Source: JAABUE01 sp037440925
GTDB taxonomy: Bacteria; Chloroflexota; Anaerolineae; Anaerolineales; Villigracilaceae
Direction: 5' to 3'
DNA length: 64,000 bases
NCBI GenBank assembly: GCA_037440925.1
Contig: JBBITF010000009.1
Coordinates: 7,374 to 71,373, forward strand
Made by a program: the position numbers and the translations under genes. Within the stretch, counting starts at the first letter, position 1; each line of letters opens with the position of its first letter. The notes under the pieces were generated by a model. The model was not told where the DNA came from. It searched no databases and saw only the letters and a program-made list of their open reading frames with translations. Positions 51,738-60,734 of this stretch are shown one piece after another.

Positions 51738-53048
51738 TTACGAGGCGTTCATGCCCTCTAGCACCCGTTCCGCGCAATCCCAGCCGGCATAGAGCGCGCC
51801 GCCGGTGGACGGCCCGGCCAAGTAGTCGCCGCAGAAGTAGACGGGATTCTCCTGCATGTCGCGGCGGAAGGCGGCCAGCGCGGTCAGGTAGCCGGGGCGG
51901 AAGGTGGGTACTTTTTCCGGCCAGCGGTAGACCAGCGTCTCGCCCAGCCGGCCGCTCAGTTCGGGGTGAATCTTCAAGGTGCCCGCCCGCGCTTTGGCGA
52001 TGATGGATTCGTCCGCTTCGTCTGGGTCGTAGCGCGCCACGGCCGTATCCACCAGCAGCAGGGTCTTGTCGCCCTGGCGCTGGTCAATGCCTACCGAGCA
52101 GATGTACATGTCCTCGAGGCGCGGGATCATCACGCCCGGCACGCCGGGGTCGAAGTGCCCGGTCACTTCCTGGAAGATGGAGGCTGTCACGGCGTAATGC
52201 ACGTTGGGGAAGAAAGCCTGCCAGGCTGGGCGCGGCTGCGGAAGAAGTCCCAGGACGCGGTTGCCTTGCACGGCGACCACGGCGCGCTCGGCTTCGATGA
52301 CCTGCTGCCGGCCGCCTTGCTGGAACGTCACGCGGACGGAACGACCATCTGGCTTCGTTTCGATGCGTTCGACGCGCGCTTCGAGCCGCACCTCGAGCCT
52401 GCTCCCGATTGCCTCGGGCAGCGACCCGATCCCGGCGCGCAGCCCCAGGCTCTTGGTGTTCAGGTAACTCGTCATCAAGGCCAGGAAAGCCTTGCGCGAG
52501 AGGTCGCCGCTGCCGTAACTGCAATAGGTCTCGAAGGTCGGGAAGGCCCAGTATTCGTACATCTCCGCGTTGATACGTTTGTAGAAGAATTCTTCCAGCG
52601 TGTCGTCGTCCGGGCCCGGTACCTGATCCATGCGGTATATGTTCTTCACCTTCGGCGCGACCGCCAGGAAGTGTGGGATGAGTTTCAGCATGGCCAGGCG
52701 CGCCTTGAGCGAGACGCCCGTCCAGCGCAGGTAAGAGCCGATGGAGACGAAGTTGACCTCGTGCAGTTTCCCGTCCCGCAGGATGACGGTCGGGACGCCG
52801 TCGGTGAACATCTGGTAGAGTTGGTCTTGCAGGCCGAGTTCGCCCGCCATCTCCAGCAGGTACTTATCGCCGCCGGTGACGAACTTGGCGCCGGGGTCTA
52901 TGCTCCAGCCGTTCCAGTGGATGGTAATCATGCGCCCGCCGACGTGGTCGGCGGCCTCCAGGACGGTGACTTCATGCCCGGCCTTTTGCAGGCGGTAGGC
53001 GGCTGTCAGGCCGGCTATGCCGGCGCCGACGACAATGATTTTTGACAT
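51738..53048 (-). CDS. FAD-dependent amine-oxidase/protoporphyrinogen-oxidase-like enzyme
   Basis: A 436-residue flavoenzyme. The N-terminus has the dinucleotide motif VVGAGIAGLTAAYRL and VLEAADHVGGRM, and the C-terminus VYFCGDYLAGPSTGGALYAG with the FAD-contacting ATG-like motif. The middle part does not contain diagnostic protoporphyrinogen or carotene residues, so substrate is open; desaturase or amine oxidase are possible. It starts 20 bp after the stop of DUF2804, and the two may be functionally linked. Confidence 0.85.
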   Translation of the reverse strand: MSKIIVVGAGIAGLTAAYRLQKAGHEVTVLEAADHVGGRMITIHWNGWSIDPGAKFVTGGDKYLLEMAGELGLQDQLYQMFTDGVPTVILRDGKLHEVNFVSIGSYLRWTGVSLKARLAMLKLIPHFLAVAPKVKNIYRMDQVPGPDDDTLEEFFYKRINAEMYEYWAFPTFETYCSYGSGDLSRKAFLALMTSYLNTKSLGLRAGIGSLPEAIGSRLEVRLEARVERIETKPDGRSVRVTFQQGGRQQVIEAERAVVAVQGNRVLGLLPQPRPAWQAFFPNVHYAVTASIFQEVTGHFDPGVPGVMIPRLEDMYICSVGIDQRQGDKTLLLVDTAVARYDPDEADESIIAKARAGTLKIHPELSGRLGETLVYRWPEKVPTFRPGYLTALAAFRRDMQENPVYFCGDYLAGPSTGGALYAGWDCAERVLEGMNAS

Positions 53049-53068
53049 GCTTCCTCACATATATTCGT

Positions 53069-54103
53069 TTACCACCTGGCGTGGTGTTCTTCGGCAAAGC
53101 CGATCAGGTCCCTGACCTCGAGCGGCTGCCCGTCATCGGCGACAACTTGTCCGTTGTAGCGCCCGAAGATCTGGTGAACCTCGCTGAAGATGACGCCCAG
53201 GTTGGTGATGGCGGTGCGGTCCTTGAAGGGCGTGAAAATCAGGTCGAGGCGGCCCTGGGTATCGGTGAAATGCCAGGGTTTCATGTAGTCGCCGGAGACG
53301 TAATCGAATTTCACCTGGTCGAGTTTGTGGATGCGGTTGTCCAGGATGACGGCGTTTTCGCCGGCGGCGGACAAATCGCCGAAGCCGCAGCCCAGGTTCA
53401 GGCCGATGGTGCGGCCATCCGGCAGGAAGCCGGAGGCGCTGGCCCAGTTCCAGAAGGACTGGTATTCCCACACGCCGCGCCCCCAATCGAGCGAGCCCAG
53501 GCAGGTCTTGGGGTCGAGCCTCTCGGTCAGGTCGCCGTACTTAATGTAGCCGCTGGCGGGCAGGCAGTTGATCTTGCGGTTCCAGTAGAAGCGCTTCTTC
53601 CCGATGGGGATAACGATGTTCATCGATTCGTAGCCGGGCGGCGTAGCCAGGTCAATCTCGGCCTGGATGCCGCGCCCGTCGTGGAATCCAGGCCAGGAGA
53701 CGGACAAATGCCGATGGTCAGCGAGCAGGCCGAAGCGGAGTCTGACGCGCTGGTCCTCGAAGCGGCTGTCGCCCTCGGTCGAGTTGCGCGGCAGGATGAT
53801 CCCTTTCGAGAGCGGGATCACCAGTCCCTCCTCGTGCAGGTCGCCGCTCTCGAAGTCCAGGGTGTAGACGAAGATGTTGCCGGCGTAGCCCAGGTCGGCG
53901 ATGGTGGCAGAGAAGAAGCGGCGCGGGGTGAAGACGGCGTAGTAGTCCCAGCGCTTGATGCGGAAGCGTTGCAGCGGGCGCAGGGCGTAGAAGCGGGCGG
54001 ACTCGAGGTTGCAATCCAGCACGGGTTGGCGCGCCCAACCAACCTGAGCAAGCGAGCCGTCTGGCTGGAGCAGGGGGCCTGGAGTGGTTAGTTCGGTTTG
54101 CAT
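53069..54103 (-). CDS. DUF2804 protein
   Basis: About 344 residues. The C-terminal half carries the DUF2804 signatures: GSLDWGRGVWEYQSFWNWASASG, GLNLGCGFGD and NRIHKLDQVKFDY, with FTPF and GRYNG near the end. The family is a beta-rich fold related to AttH/lipocalin-like carotenoid 1,2-hydratases, so a hydrophobic ligand or lipid-modifying activity is conceivable. The start at 54103 has AAGGAG seven bases upstream; the in-frame ATG at 54109 lies inside that site. Confidence 0.85.
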   Translation of the reverse strand: MQTELTTPGPLLQPDGSLAQVGWARQPVLDCNLESARFYALRPLQRFRIKRWDYYAVFTPRRFFSATIADLGYAGNIFVYTLDFESGDLHEEGLVIPLSKGIILPRNSTEGDSRFEDQRVRLRFGLLADHRHLSVSWPGFHDGRGIQAEIDLATPPGYESMNIVIPIGKKRFYWNRKINCLPASGYIKYGDLTERLDPKTCLGSLDWGRGVWEYQSFWNWASASGFLPDGRTIGLNLGCGFGDLSAAGENAVILDNRIHKLDQVKFDYVSGDYMKPWHFTDTQGRLDLIFTPFKDRTAITNLGVIFSEVHQIFGRYNGQVVADDGQPLEVRDLIGFAEEHHARW

Positions 54104-54121
54104 GAGCATCTCCTTATGAAG

Positions 54122-56440
54122 TCATGGGACAACGTGAAACAGGTTCAGGTTATCGTTTACCCAGTTGAACAGCCGCTGCACGCCCTCTTGCACGCCGATC
54201 TTCGGCTTCCAGCCCAATTCCCGTTCCGCCTTGCGGATGTCGGCGTAGAACACTTTTTGGTCTCCAGGGCGCCAGTCGCCGCGTGCGACTTCGATCTTGC
54301 GTCCAAGCATTTTTTCGAGCATCGGTCCGAACTCTGCCCAGATTGACATGACGTTGCTCGCTCCGCCGCCGATGTTGTAGATCTGTCCGGCGGCTACGTT
54401 GATGCGTTCGATGGCGGTGTCATAGGCATCGAGCAGGTCGTTCACGTACAGCACGTCGCGCACCTGCTTGCCGTCGCCATAGATGGTGATGGGACGTGCT
54501 GTGAGAGCCGCAATGACGAACCATGCTACCCAGCCCTGATCTTCGATGCCGAACTGTCGAGGACCGTAGATGCAATTGGAGACTTGCACGCCGCCAGCGA
54601 GGAACAAATGCGAATCGTCTTCTACCTCAAGGTCATAAACAGGCTCCTCACTCAGTGGTTCTACTGTTTTCAAACTATCCCACAACAAATGGCCGTCGGC
54701 GCGTCGCAAGGCAACCGTTTCCTGGCAAAATTCAGAGGCGGTGGAGGTGGATAGCCAGCACAAGAGTTCGTTGAGGTGTTTAGAACGTTCAGGGCTGAAA
54801 GCATATCCAATTTCTGCCAGACGGGGGAACATGGATCGTCCGCCGAGCAATTGCACGGTCATTTGCACGGTTGTACCTCGCTTGTAGGTCTCTGGTTTCG
54901 CTTCGAAATAGGAGGTTTCGATGCCGAACTCAGCAAGCAATTGACGTAATTGTCTCATCCAGAGTCGTCCATCTTCGAGGTAGTCTATATCTTTCGATTG
55001 GGCATACGAGGGGGTAAGATAAGAATCAGCCTGTACTTTGCCTAATTCTGCGCCAAAGAAGCCGCGTAGAAATGCGCGCTTGACCAGGCGATGGCCGTTT
55101 TGGATCCAGGCAGGCAGGGAATATTTCACGCGAACTTTATCGCCGACAGGTACGCCAAGCATCTCGAACAGCGTAAAAACAGGCAGGGACTGTTGCTGAA
55201 TGCGACAAGAGGCGCCCTGGATGACTTGCCCGCTTGGCATATTCGAAGTAGATGTAGAGCGAATGATGCCGCTCACCGGTAGATTCAACCATTGCATTCG
55301 TTGGGTAATTTCCTGCAATTCCGCTTCTGAGCCAAAGAATTGGACGCTATACGCAGGCGCTTCCCGACTCTTGCGATGGTGAATGCTCAAATGACCGTCT
55401 CCAAATAGCCAGCCAACAAGTTCGGCTATGGCGAGCAATTTATCGCCAGTGAGAGGCAGGAGATTTTTGGCAATCTCGTCCGCATCGTTCCAACAGCGTT
55501 TGTCGGCGGTGCGGTTTCGTACAAGTTCGACATAATCTGTTGGATTCAACACCTGATCGTGGACAAATGTCCAGCGCGGCATGAACAAAGCCTCGGGCAG
55601 CGTAGCCAGATAGTCGCCGTAAGCAAGATCGCGATTGGTGAACAGGCCGTGTGGGCGAACAACACGGTGATCTGTGGTAAGCGTGACCGATAAACCTTGC
55701 ATCGTAGTCAGTCGGCGCACGGGCTTTGTTCCCGTCTGCCAGACATGCTTGACCCGTCGCCAGCCCCAGCCGCTATGTACGAGATCGCCCGTCTGGATGT
55801 CGGAAATGGGCTTTTTTCCAAAAGGTGTAATGACCTCCTGGGAGGCTGACAGGCACGATTGTCTCATGACAACAGTATTCAAGCCATAAATACGATGATA
55901 GTCGCGCGTGTACTGATCGCCCGCCCCTTTACTACATCCGTAGGGACTGTGGAAATCCAGCGGCTGGCTTTCTGGACAGCCATGCAGCAGGTTGGCATAG
56001 CGCCAACGGGTTGGTTCCTCGACCAGCGGCACATCCTCCATGCCGCCGTAGACCTTGTTGGTCGAGGCGTAGATGAAAATCGGATTCCGCCCCGAAGCGC
56101 GGGCTGCTTCCAGCGCGTTGAACGTACCTAGCGCATTGGCCTCGAAATCCTGCCTGGGATTTGTAACGGACGTGGTGACAGCCACCTGCCCGGCCAGGTG
56201 GACGATCACATCTGCGGTTTTGGCTGCTTCCGCTAAAAGGGCAGCGTCCACAACGTCGCCCACGATTAGCCTGAAACTGCTTTTTCCAAACGTCTCCTCC
56301 AGCCAGGCCAGGTTCTTAGACGCGCCCGCCCGGCTGAGATTGTCATAGATGGTGACATGTTCGCCGCGCGCCAACAGGCGATGGACATAGTTCGAGCCGA
56401 TGAACCCGGCCCCGCCGGTGATCAAATAATTCCGCACCAT
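54122..56440 (-). CDS. CDP-paratose 2-epimerase-like enzyme interrupted by an intein
   Basis: 772 residues from ATG 56440 (a 7-codon longer frame is possible). The flanking parts join to a ~345-residue short-chain dehydrogenase-type epimerase: Rossmann GGAGFIG at 9-15, YASTNKVYGG, catalytic Tyr167-x3-Lys171 (YGCSK), then VVMRQS, and after the insert CIYGPRQFGIEDQG, GDGKQVRDVLYVNDL and RPGDQKVFYADIRKAERELGWKP. STNKVYG and RQSCIYG are hallmarks of RfbE/Tyv-like C2 epimerases of CDP-paratose. Residues 196-622 form the intein (see separate feature). Without splicing the active site loop is broken, so splicing should be needed for activity. The gene starts beside a TTACG repeat and a scaffold gap, with no ribosome site visible. 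Confidence 0.9.
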   Translation of the reverse strand: MVRNYLITGGAGFIGSNYVHRLLARGEHVTIYDNLSRAGASKNLAWLEETFGKSSFRLIVGDVVDAALLAEAAKTADVIVHLAGQVAVTTSVTNPRQDFEANALGTFNALEAARASGRNPIFIYASTNKVYGGMEDVPLVEEPTRWRYANLLHGCPESQPLDFHSPYGCSKGAGDQYTRDYHRIYGLNTVVMRQSCLSASQEVITPFGKKPISDIQTGDLVHSGWGWRRVKHVWQTGTKPVRRLTTMQGLSVTLTTDHRVVRPHGLFTNRDLAYGDYLATLPEALFMPRWTFVHDQVLNPTDYVELVRNRTADKRCWNDADEIAKNLLPLTGDKLLAIAELVGWLFGDGHLSIHHRKSREAPAYSVQFFGSEAELQEITQRMQWLNLPVSGIIRSTSTSNMPSGQVIQGASCRIQQQSLPVFTLFEMLGVPVGDKVRVKYSLPAWIQNGHRLVKRAFLRGFFGAELGKVQADSYLTPSYAQSKDIDYLEDGRLWMRQLRQLLAEFGIETSYFEAKPETYKRGTTVQMTVQLLGGRSMFPRLAEIGYAFSPERSKHLNELLCWLSTSTASEFCQETVALRRADGHLLWDSLKTVEPLSEEPVYDLEVEDDSHLFLAGGVQVSNCIYGPRQFGIEDQGWVAWFVIAALTARPITIYGDGKQVRDVLYVNDLLDAYDTAIERINVAAGQIYNIGGGASNVMSIWAEFGPMLEKMLGRKIEVARGDWRPGDQKVFYADIRKAERELGWKPKIGVQEGVQRLFNWVNDNLNLFHVVP
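54575..55855 (-). mobile_element. full-length intein with LAGLIDADG homing endonuclease
   Basis: 427 residues in frame inside the epimerase. N-terminal splice residue Cys196 opens block A (CLSASQEVITPFGKKPISDI), block B is TTDH (255-258) with LSVTLTTDHRVVRP. Two DOD motifs of the homing endonuclease are AELVGWLFGDG (339-349) and RAFLRGFFGAE (455-465). Block F is VYDLEVEDDSHLFLAGG, block G ends VQVSN with Asn622, followed by the extein Cys623. The penultimate residue is Ser621 instead of the usual His, an atypical but known variation. Removing it restores the perfectly conserved RQS-CIYG junction of the host enzyme. Confidence 0.92.
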
Positions 56441-56448
56441 GCAAAGGG

Positions 56449-56638
56449 AATTACGCTTCACGCATTACGCTTTACGCATTACGAATTACGCATTACGNNN
56501 NNNNNNNNNNNNNNNNNNNNNNNNNNNNNNNNNNNNNNNNNNNNNNNNNNNNNNNNNNNNNNNNNNNNNNNNNNNNNNNNNNNNNNNNNNNNNNNNNTTA
56601 CGCATTACGAATTACGCATTACGCAATACGCTTCACGC
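56449..56638. repeat. degenerate TTACGCATTACGAATTACG repeat spanning a scaffold gap
   Basis: ATTACGC / TTTACGCATTACG / AATTACG units run from 56449 to 56497 and again from 56598 to 56638, on both sides of the N run. The right part contains the stop codon of the flippase-like gene (56633-56635). Read in some frames it gives HYALRITNY-type peptides, an artefact of the repeat. Confidence 0.85.
56498..56597. other. scaffold gap (100 N)
   Basis: Unknown sequence of nominal length; flanked on both sides by the same repeat, so the assembly probably broke there because of it. Confidence 1.
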
Positions 56639-57637
56639 GCTTCCTCCTCCTTTCTCTTTCACCCGAAACTCCCGCAACTGCTGGTAAATTCCCGAAAGCG
56701 TCTGCCCTTCGTTTGCCATGCCAATTGCGCCCACAATGGTGGTGCTGAAATAATTGTACAATCTGCCGGCCAGCGCCGCCGCCAGCGCCGTAGACTGGTC
56801 GCCGGTCAGGATGGTCAGCGCGCCGCCGAAAGCGCCCTCGAAGGTGCCGATGGCGCCCGGCAGGGACGGCACGGCGTTGCCAAAAGCGGCAATCCCCAGC
56901 CCGAAAAAACCCCAAATGATTTGCGCTTGGGGAAAGAAGGCGCGCACGATGAGGAAATACGACACAATTGCAATGCCCCAATTGACTGTCATCCAAAATA
57001 GAAAACGGGCAAACAGCCAGGCGTCGGTCAGCGCCGCCAGGCCCTCCAGGAAGGCTTGAATGAAACCGCCCCCGATCCTTTGCAGCGCTGGCCAGCGTGC
57101 GCTCAGGTTTTGGAAGACGCCCAGCGCCCAGACGCGATTGCGCGCCAGCAGGTACAACACGAACAATCCGGCCAGCACCACCGCTCCTACCAGCACGCCA
57201 ATTTGCCCCGCGCTCTCTGCGCCGGTCACGAAGGGCAGCGCAACCAGTAAGATGGCTGCCGAATAAGCCAGGTCTACCGCGCGCTCGATGACGATGGTCG
57301 GGATGATTTCCATGAACTGCAGGTCTGACTTGCGGCTGAGCAGGAAGGCTTTGCCGACCTCCCCTAAGCGGAAGGGCAGAAAATTGTTCAGCAAATATCC
57401 TTCGCCCAGCGTCAGAAACACATCCTTGTACGAGGCGCGTTCCCGCAACAAGACGCGCCAGACGATGGCGCGCACCGCCAGCCAGATGAATGATAAGGGC
57501 AGCGCCGCCAGCAGAATCAGATAATTTGCCGAGCGAATGGCTTGCGCCATCTGCTGGAAATCCACGAAATACAAAATGGCCGCGATTAGCAAGACGCTGA
57601 CCAGCGCGCCGGGCAACCAACGTTTGATATCCTTCAT
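56633..57637 (-). CDS. lysylphosphatidylglycerol synthase/flippase-like membrane protein (UPF0104)
   Basis: A 334-residue integral membrane protein with 7-8 hydrophobic segments. The pattern of family UPF0104/LPG_synthase_TM is present: an early R-x2-W-RVLL segment, EGYLLNNFLPFRLGEVGKAFLL and, later, GFFGLGIAAFGNAVPSLPGAIGTFEGAFG. Members move or modify phospholipids, or flip glycolipids (MprF N-terminal-type). The stop codon lies in the TTACG repeat beside the gap. It comes after lepA across a second gap, so co-transcription with it cannot be judged. Confidence 0.88.
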   Translation of the reverse strand: MKDIKRWLPGALVSVLLIAAILYFVDFQQMAQAIRSANYLILLAALPLSFIWLAVRAIVWRVLLRERASYKDVFLTLGEGYLLNNFLPFRLGEVGKAFLLSRKSDLQFMEIIPTIVIERAVDLAYSAAILLVALPFVTGAESAGQIGVLVGAVVLAGLFVLYLLARNRVWALGVFQNLSARWPALQRIGGGFIQAFLEGLAALTDAWLFARFLFWMTVNWGIAIVSYFLIVRAFFPQAQIIWGFFGLGIAAFGNAVPSLPGAIGTFEGAFGGALTILTGDQSTALAAALAGRLYNYFSTTIVGAIGMANEGQTLSGIYQQLREFRVKEKGGGSA

Positions 57638-57654
57638 GCTTGCTCGATTGTGGG

Positions 57655-57754
57655 NNNNNNNNNNNNNNNNNNNNNNNNNNNNNNNNNNNNNNNNNNNNNN
57701 NNNNNNNNNNNNNNNNNNNNNNNNNNNNNNNNNNNNNNNNNNNNNNNNNNNNNN
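57655..57754. other. scaffold gap (100 N)
   Basis: Falls at the 3' end of lepA and just upstream of the flippase gene. Confidence 1.
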
Positions 57755-59514
57755 TGCGGGATCTCCACGTTGCCGACCATCTTCAGGCGTTTCTTGCCCC
57801 GTTTTTGCTTTTCCAGCAGTTTTTTCTTGCGGGTGATGTCGCCGCCGTAGCACTTGGCCAGCACATCCTTGCGCGCGGCCTTGACGTTGGCGCGCGAGAT
57901 CACCCGTCCGCCGGCCGAGGCCTGGATGGCCACATCGAACAACTGGCGCGGGATGATGCCCTTGAGTTTGGTAATGAAGCGCTGGCCTTTGTGGTAGGCG
58001 TCCTTTTCATGCACAATCGAAGCCAGCGCGTCCACCGGCTCGCCGTTGACCAGGATTTCCAGTTTTTGCAGTTTATCGGGGCGATATTCGGCAAACTGGT
58101 AATCCAGCGAGGCGTAGCCCTTGGTGCGCGACTTCAACTCATCGAAGAAGTCCACGATCAACTCAGAGAGCGGGATGGTGTAATTCAACTGGACGCGGTG
58201 CGGGGCAGGATATTCCGGCCCTCGGAATTCGCCGCGCCGCCGCGTGACCATTTCCATGATGGGGCCGTAATACTCGGTGGGGGTGATGATTTCGATGTGC
58301 ATCCACGGCTCGCGGATTTCGACAATTTTGCTGGGGTCGGGCAGTTCCGCCGGGGAGTCGATGCGCACGGTTGAGCCATCGTTGAGCAATATCTCGTATT
58401 CTACCGACGGCGCGGTGAACAGCACATCCAGTTCGTACTCGCGCTCGATGCGTTCTTGGATGATCTCCATGTGGAACAGCCCCAGGAATCCGGCGCGGAA
58501 GCCAAAGCCCAGCGCTTGCGAGGTCTCCGGCTGGAAGGTCAGCGAGGCGTCGTTCAGTTGCAGTTTATCGAGCGCGTCGCGCAGGTCGCTGTAGTCGTCG
58601 GCGTCCACGGGATAGATTCCGGCGAAGACCATCGGCTTGGGGTGACGGTAGCCGGGCAGCGGGTCGGAGGCCGAAGCGGATGGGTGCGTAATGGTGTCGC
58701 CCACGCGGCAGTCATGCACCGTCTTCAGGCCGGTGGCAATATACCCCACTTCGCCGGCGCTCAGGCTGGCTACGGCTTTCATGCCCGGCGAAAAGATGCC
58801 GATTTCCACCGGCTTCATGTCCACGCGGGTAGACATCATGCGCAGCGCCTCGCCAGACTTGATCTCGCCTTCCATCACGCGCACATAGGCGATCACGCCC
58901 TTGTAGGAATCGTAGTGCGAGTCGAACACCAGCGCGCGCAGGGCGGCTTGGCGCTTGTCGGGTGGCGGCGGGACTTTCTCGACGATGGCCTCCAGGACGG
59001 ATTCGACGTTCAGCCCGGCCTTGGCCGAGACGCGCAGCACCGCTTCGGGCTCTACCCCCAGCAGGCTGCCGACATCTTCGGCCACTTCGTCGGGACGGGC
59101 GGAAGGCAGGTCAATCTTATTGATGACCGGGATGATGGTCAGGTCGGCTTCGATGGCCTGGTAGAGATTTGCCAATGTTTGCGCCTCAATGCCCTGGGTA
59201 GCGTCCACTACCAACACAGCCCCTTCGCAGGCATTGAGCGCGCGGCTGACCTCGTACCCGAAATCTACGTGGCCGGGGGTGTCTATCAGGTTCAACTCGT
59301 ATTCATTGCCATCTTTGGCTTTGTAGGCCATACGCACAGCAGAGGCTTTGATGGTGACGCCTTTTTCGCGTTCCAGGTCCATCGAGTCCAGCACCTGCTC
59401 GGTCATCTCGCGGTCAGAGATGGTGCCGGTCAGTTGCAGCAGGCGGTCGGCCAACGTGGATTTGCCGTGGTCTACATGCGCAATGATGCAGAAGTTACGG
59501 ATGTGGGAAGTCAT
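57755..59514 (-). CDS. lepA: elongation factor 4 (back-translocating GTPase), 3' end in gap
   Basis: 587 codons visible; the normal protein is close to 600, so only the last dozen or so residues lie in the gap. GTPase motifs are AHVDHGKSTL (G1), a TI-type switch (EKGVTIK), DTPGHVDF (G3) and NKIDLP (G4). Elongation-factor domains II, III and V follow, with the LepA-specific C-terminal domain ending KKRLKMVGNVEIP. LepA promotes back-translocation of the ribosome and is important under ionic or thermal stress. The open frame nominally runs through the N run but the translation there is meaningless. Confidence 0.96.
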
Positions 59515-59611
59515 AGCAAGCGGGGGGAAGTATACCCGATTTTCGCCTGCCCAACGCTATGCTTGCTGCTGCGATTCGAGCGCAGACGCTCACCGCCTTG
59601 GAGCGTTTACG

Positions 59612-60709
59612 CTAGTCGAAGAATGTTTCTGGATATTCGCCTACCAGCGGCTCATCGTCGCGGATGGCCAGCAGCATGGTTGCCTCGCCAGGGTAGTGAA
59701 GCACACTGCGCGATAGAGTAATGACGAAACCTTCGTATTCGGAAGTCAACACCCCAAGCAAGCGCCCCCAGGCATCGCGCATTTCCACCAAAGGCTCGCC
59801 CACCTGCACCAGATCGCCCGGCTCTTTCAAGTGATGCACGATGCAAGCCTGGGTGACGCGCGCCGCGCTGCGGCGGCGGGTGGGATAGCCCGGATCCACC
59901 ACCAGGATGCCGGTAATGGGCTCCGCTTCGCCGGGCAACATGCCGGCCCAGCGCAGTACATTGCGTAAGCCGGCGACGCTGGCGTTCACGATTTCGGGCA
60001 AGGGCGCGTATGCGCTGCCCAATTCCGCTGTCAGGGCCGGAATACCGGTCAGCATGGCAATCGAGGCGCTGGTAGAACGATGCAGTTTCTCGTCAATGTA
60101 CTTATTCACTGCGAAGTCGCCGATAAGCGTGTGACCGTAGGCCCGCGCCATGGCCTCCATTTTGGCGCTGGTGGCCTCGGCGCGCTGGCGGGCGGCCGCG
60201 TCCCCTTTGCGGTAAAGCACCCGATCGCGGAAGACGAACGACAGCGAGCGAATGGTCATACAATGCAGGTCGAAATAAAACGAGGCGCTGGCTTTGATTT
60301 CATTGAATAGCCGTTCATAGGCTTGTTCGAGCGCAGAAGGGGGCTCCTCATCGGGGTCTGCTTTGGGAGGCCGTCCATCGGGGAATAAGCGGTTGGGATC
60401 GCCGTCGTGATAATAAGCCTGGCGTTCCAGGGTGCGCAGCCCGGCTGGGTTGAGCGCCGGAATGGCAACCAGCGTGCCGTGCAATTCATCCACGAGCGCA
60501 GGCGTAATCAGTTTGTGGATGACTTGTATGCCGGCGTGTTCGATGCCATGAATGCCGGCGGTGAGCCAAAAGACCGGGCCGTCGGATTTCCCCTGGGCTA
60601 GAATCACGGGCAGCACATCCCGCCCGCCTACCGGATGCTGTACCAGGTCGTATTCGCCGTAGACAATTTCGCCGCGTTTGACGGTAGCAGTACCTAAAAT
60701 GAGGGGCAT
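59612..60709 (-). CDS. AstE/AspA-family zinc deacylase or carboxypeptidase
   Basis: A 365-residue metalloenzyme of the succinylglutamate desuccinylase/aspartoacylase group. Zinc ligands are in AGIHGIEHAG (His-x2-Glu) and FYFDLHCMT (His); ALNPAGLR and GDPNRLFP provide substrate-binding arginines; ELGS near 230 holds the catalytic glutamate. Members remove an acyl group from an amino acid or cleave a C-terminal residue. GAGGAAAC precedes the ATG. As last gene after a peptide ABC importer it probably processes the imported compound. Confidence 0.88.
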   Translation of the reverse strand: MPLILGTATVKRGEIVYGEYDLVQHPVGGRDVLPVILAQGKSDGPVFWLTAGIHGIEHAGIQVIHKLITPALVDELHGTLVAIPALNPAGLRTLERQAYYHDGDPNRLFPDGRPPKADPDEEPPSALEQAYERLFNEIKASASFYFDLHCMTIRSLSFVFRDRVLYRKGDAAARQRAEATSAKMEAMARAYGHTLIGDFAVNKYIDEKLHRSTSASIAMLTGIPALTAELGSAYAPLPEIVNASVAGLRNVLRWAGMLPGEAEPITGILVVDPGYPTRRRSAARVTQACIVHHLKEPGDLVQVGEPLVEMRDAWGRLLGVLTSEYEGFVITLSRSVLHYPGEATMLLAIRDDEPLVGEYPETFFD

Positions 60710-60734
60710 GTTTCCTCGATCAGTGATTTTTCTG

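Noticed and set aside
56357..57001. Frames reading through the N run with HYALRITNY-like peptides
   Set aside because: Artefact of translating the TTACG repeat and Ns.
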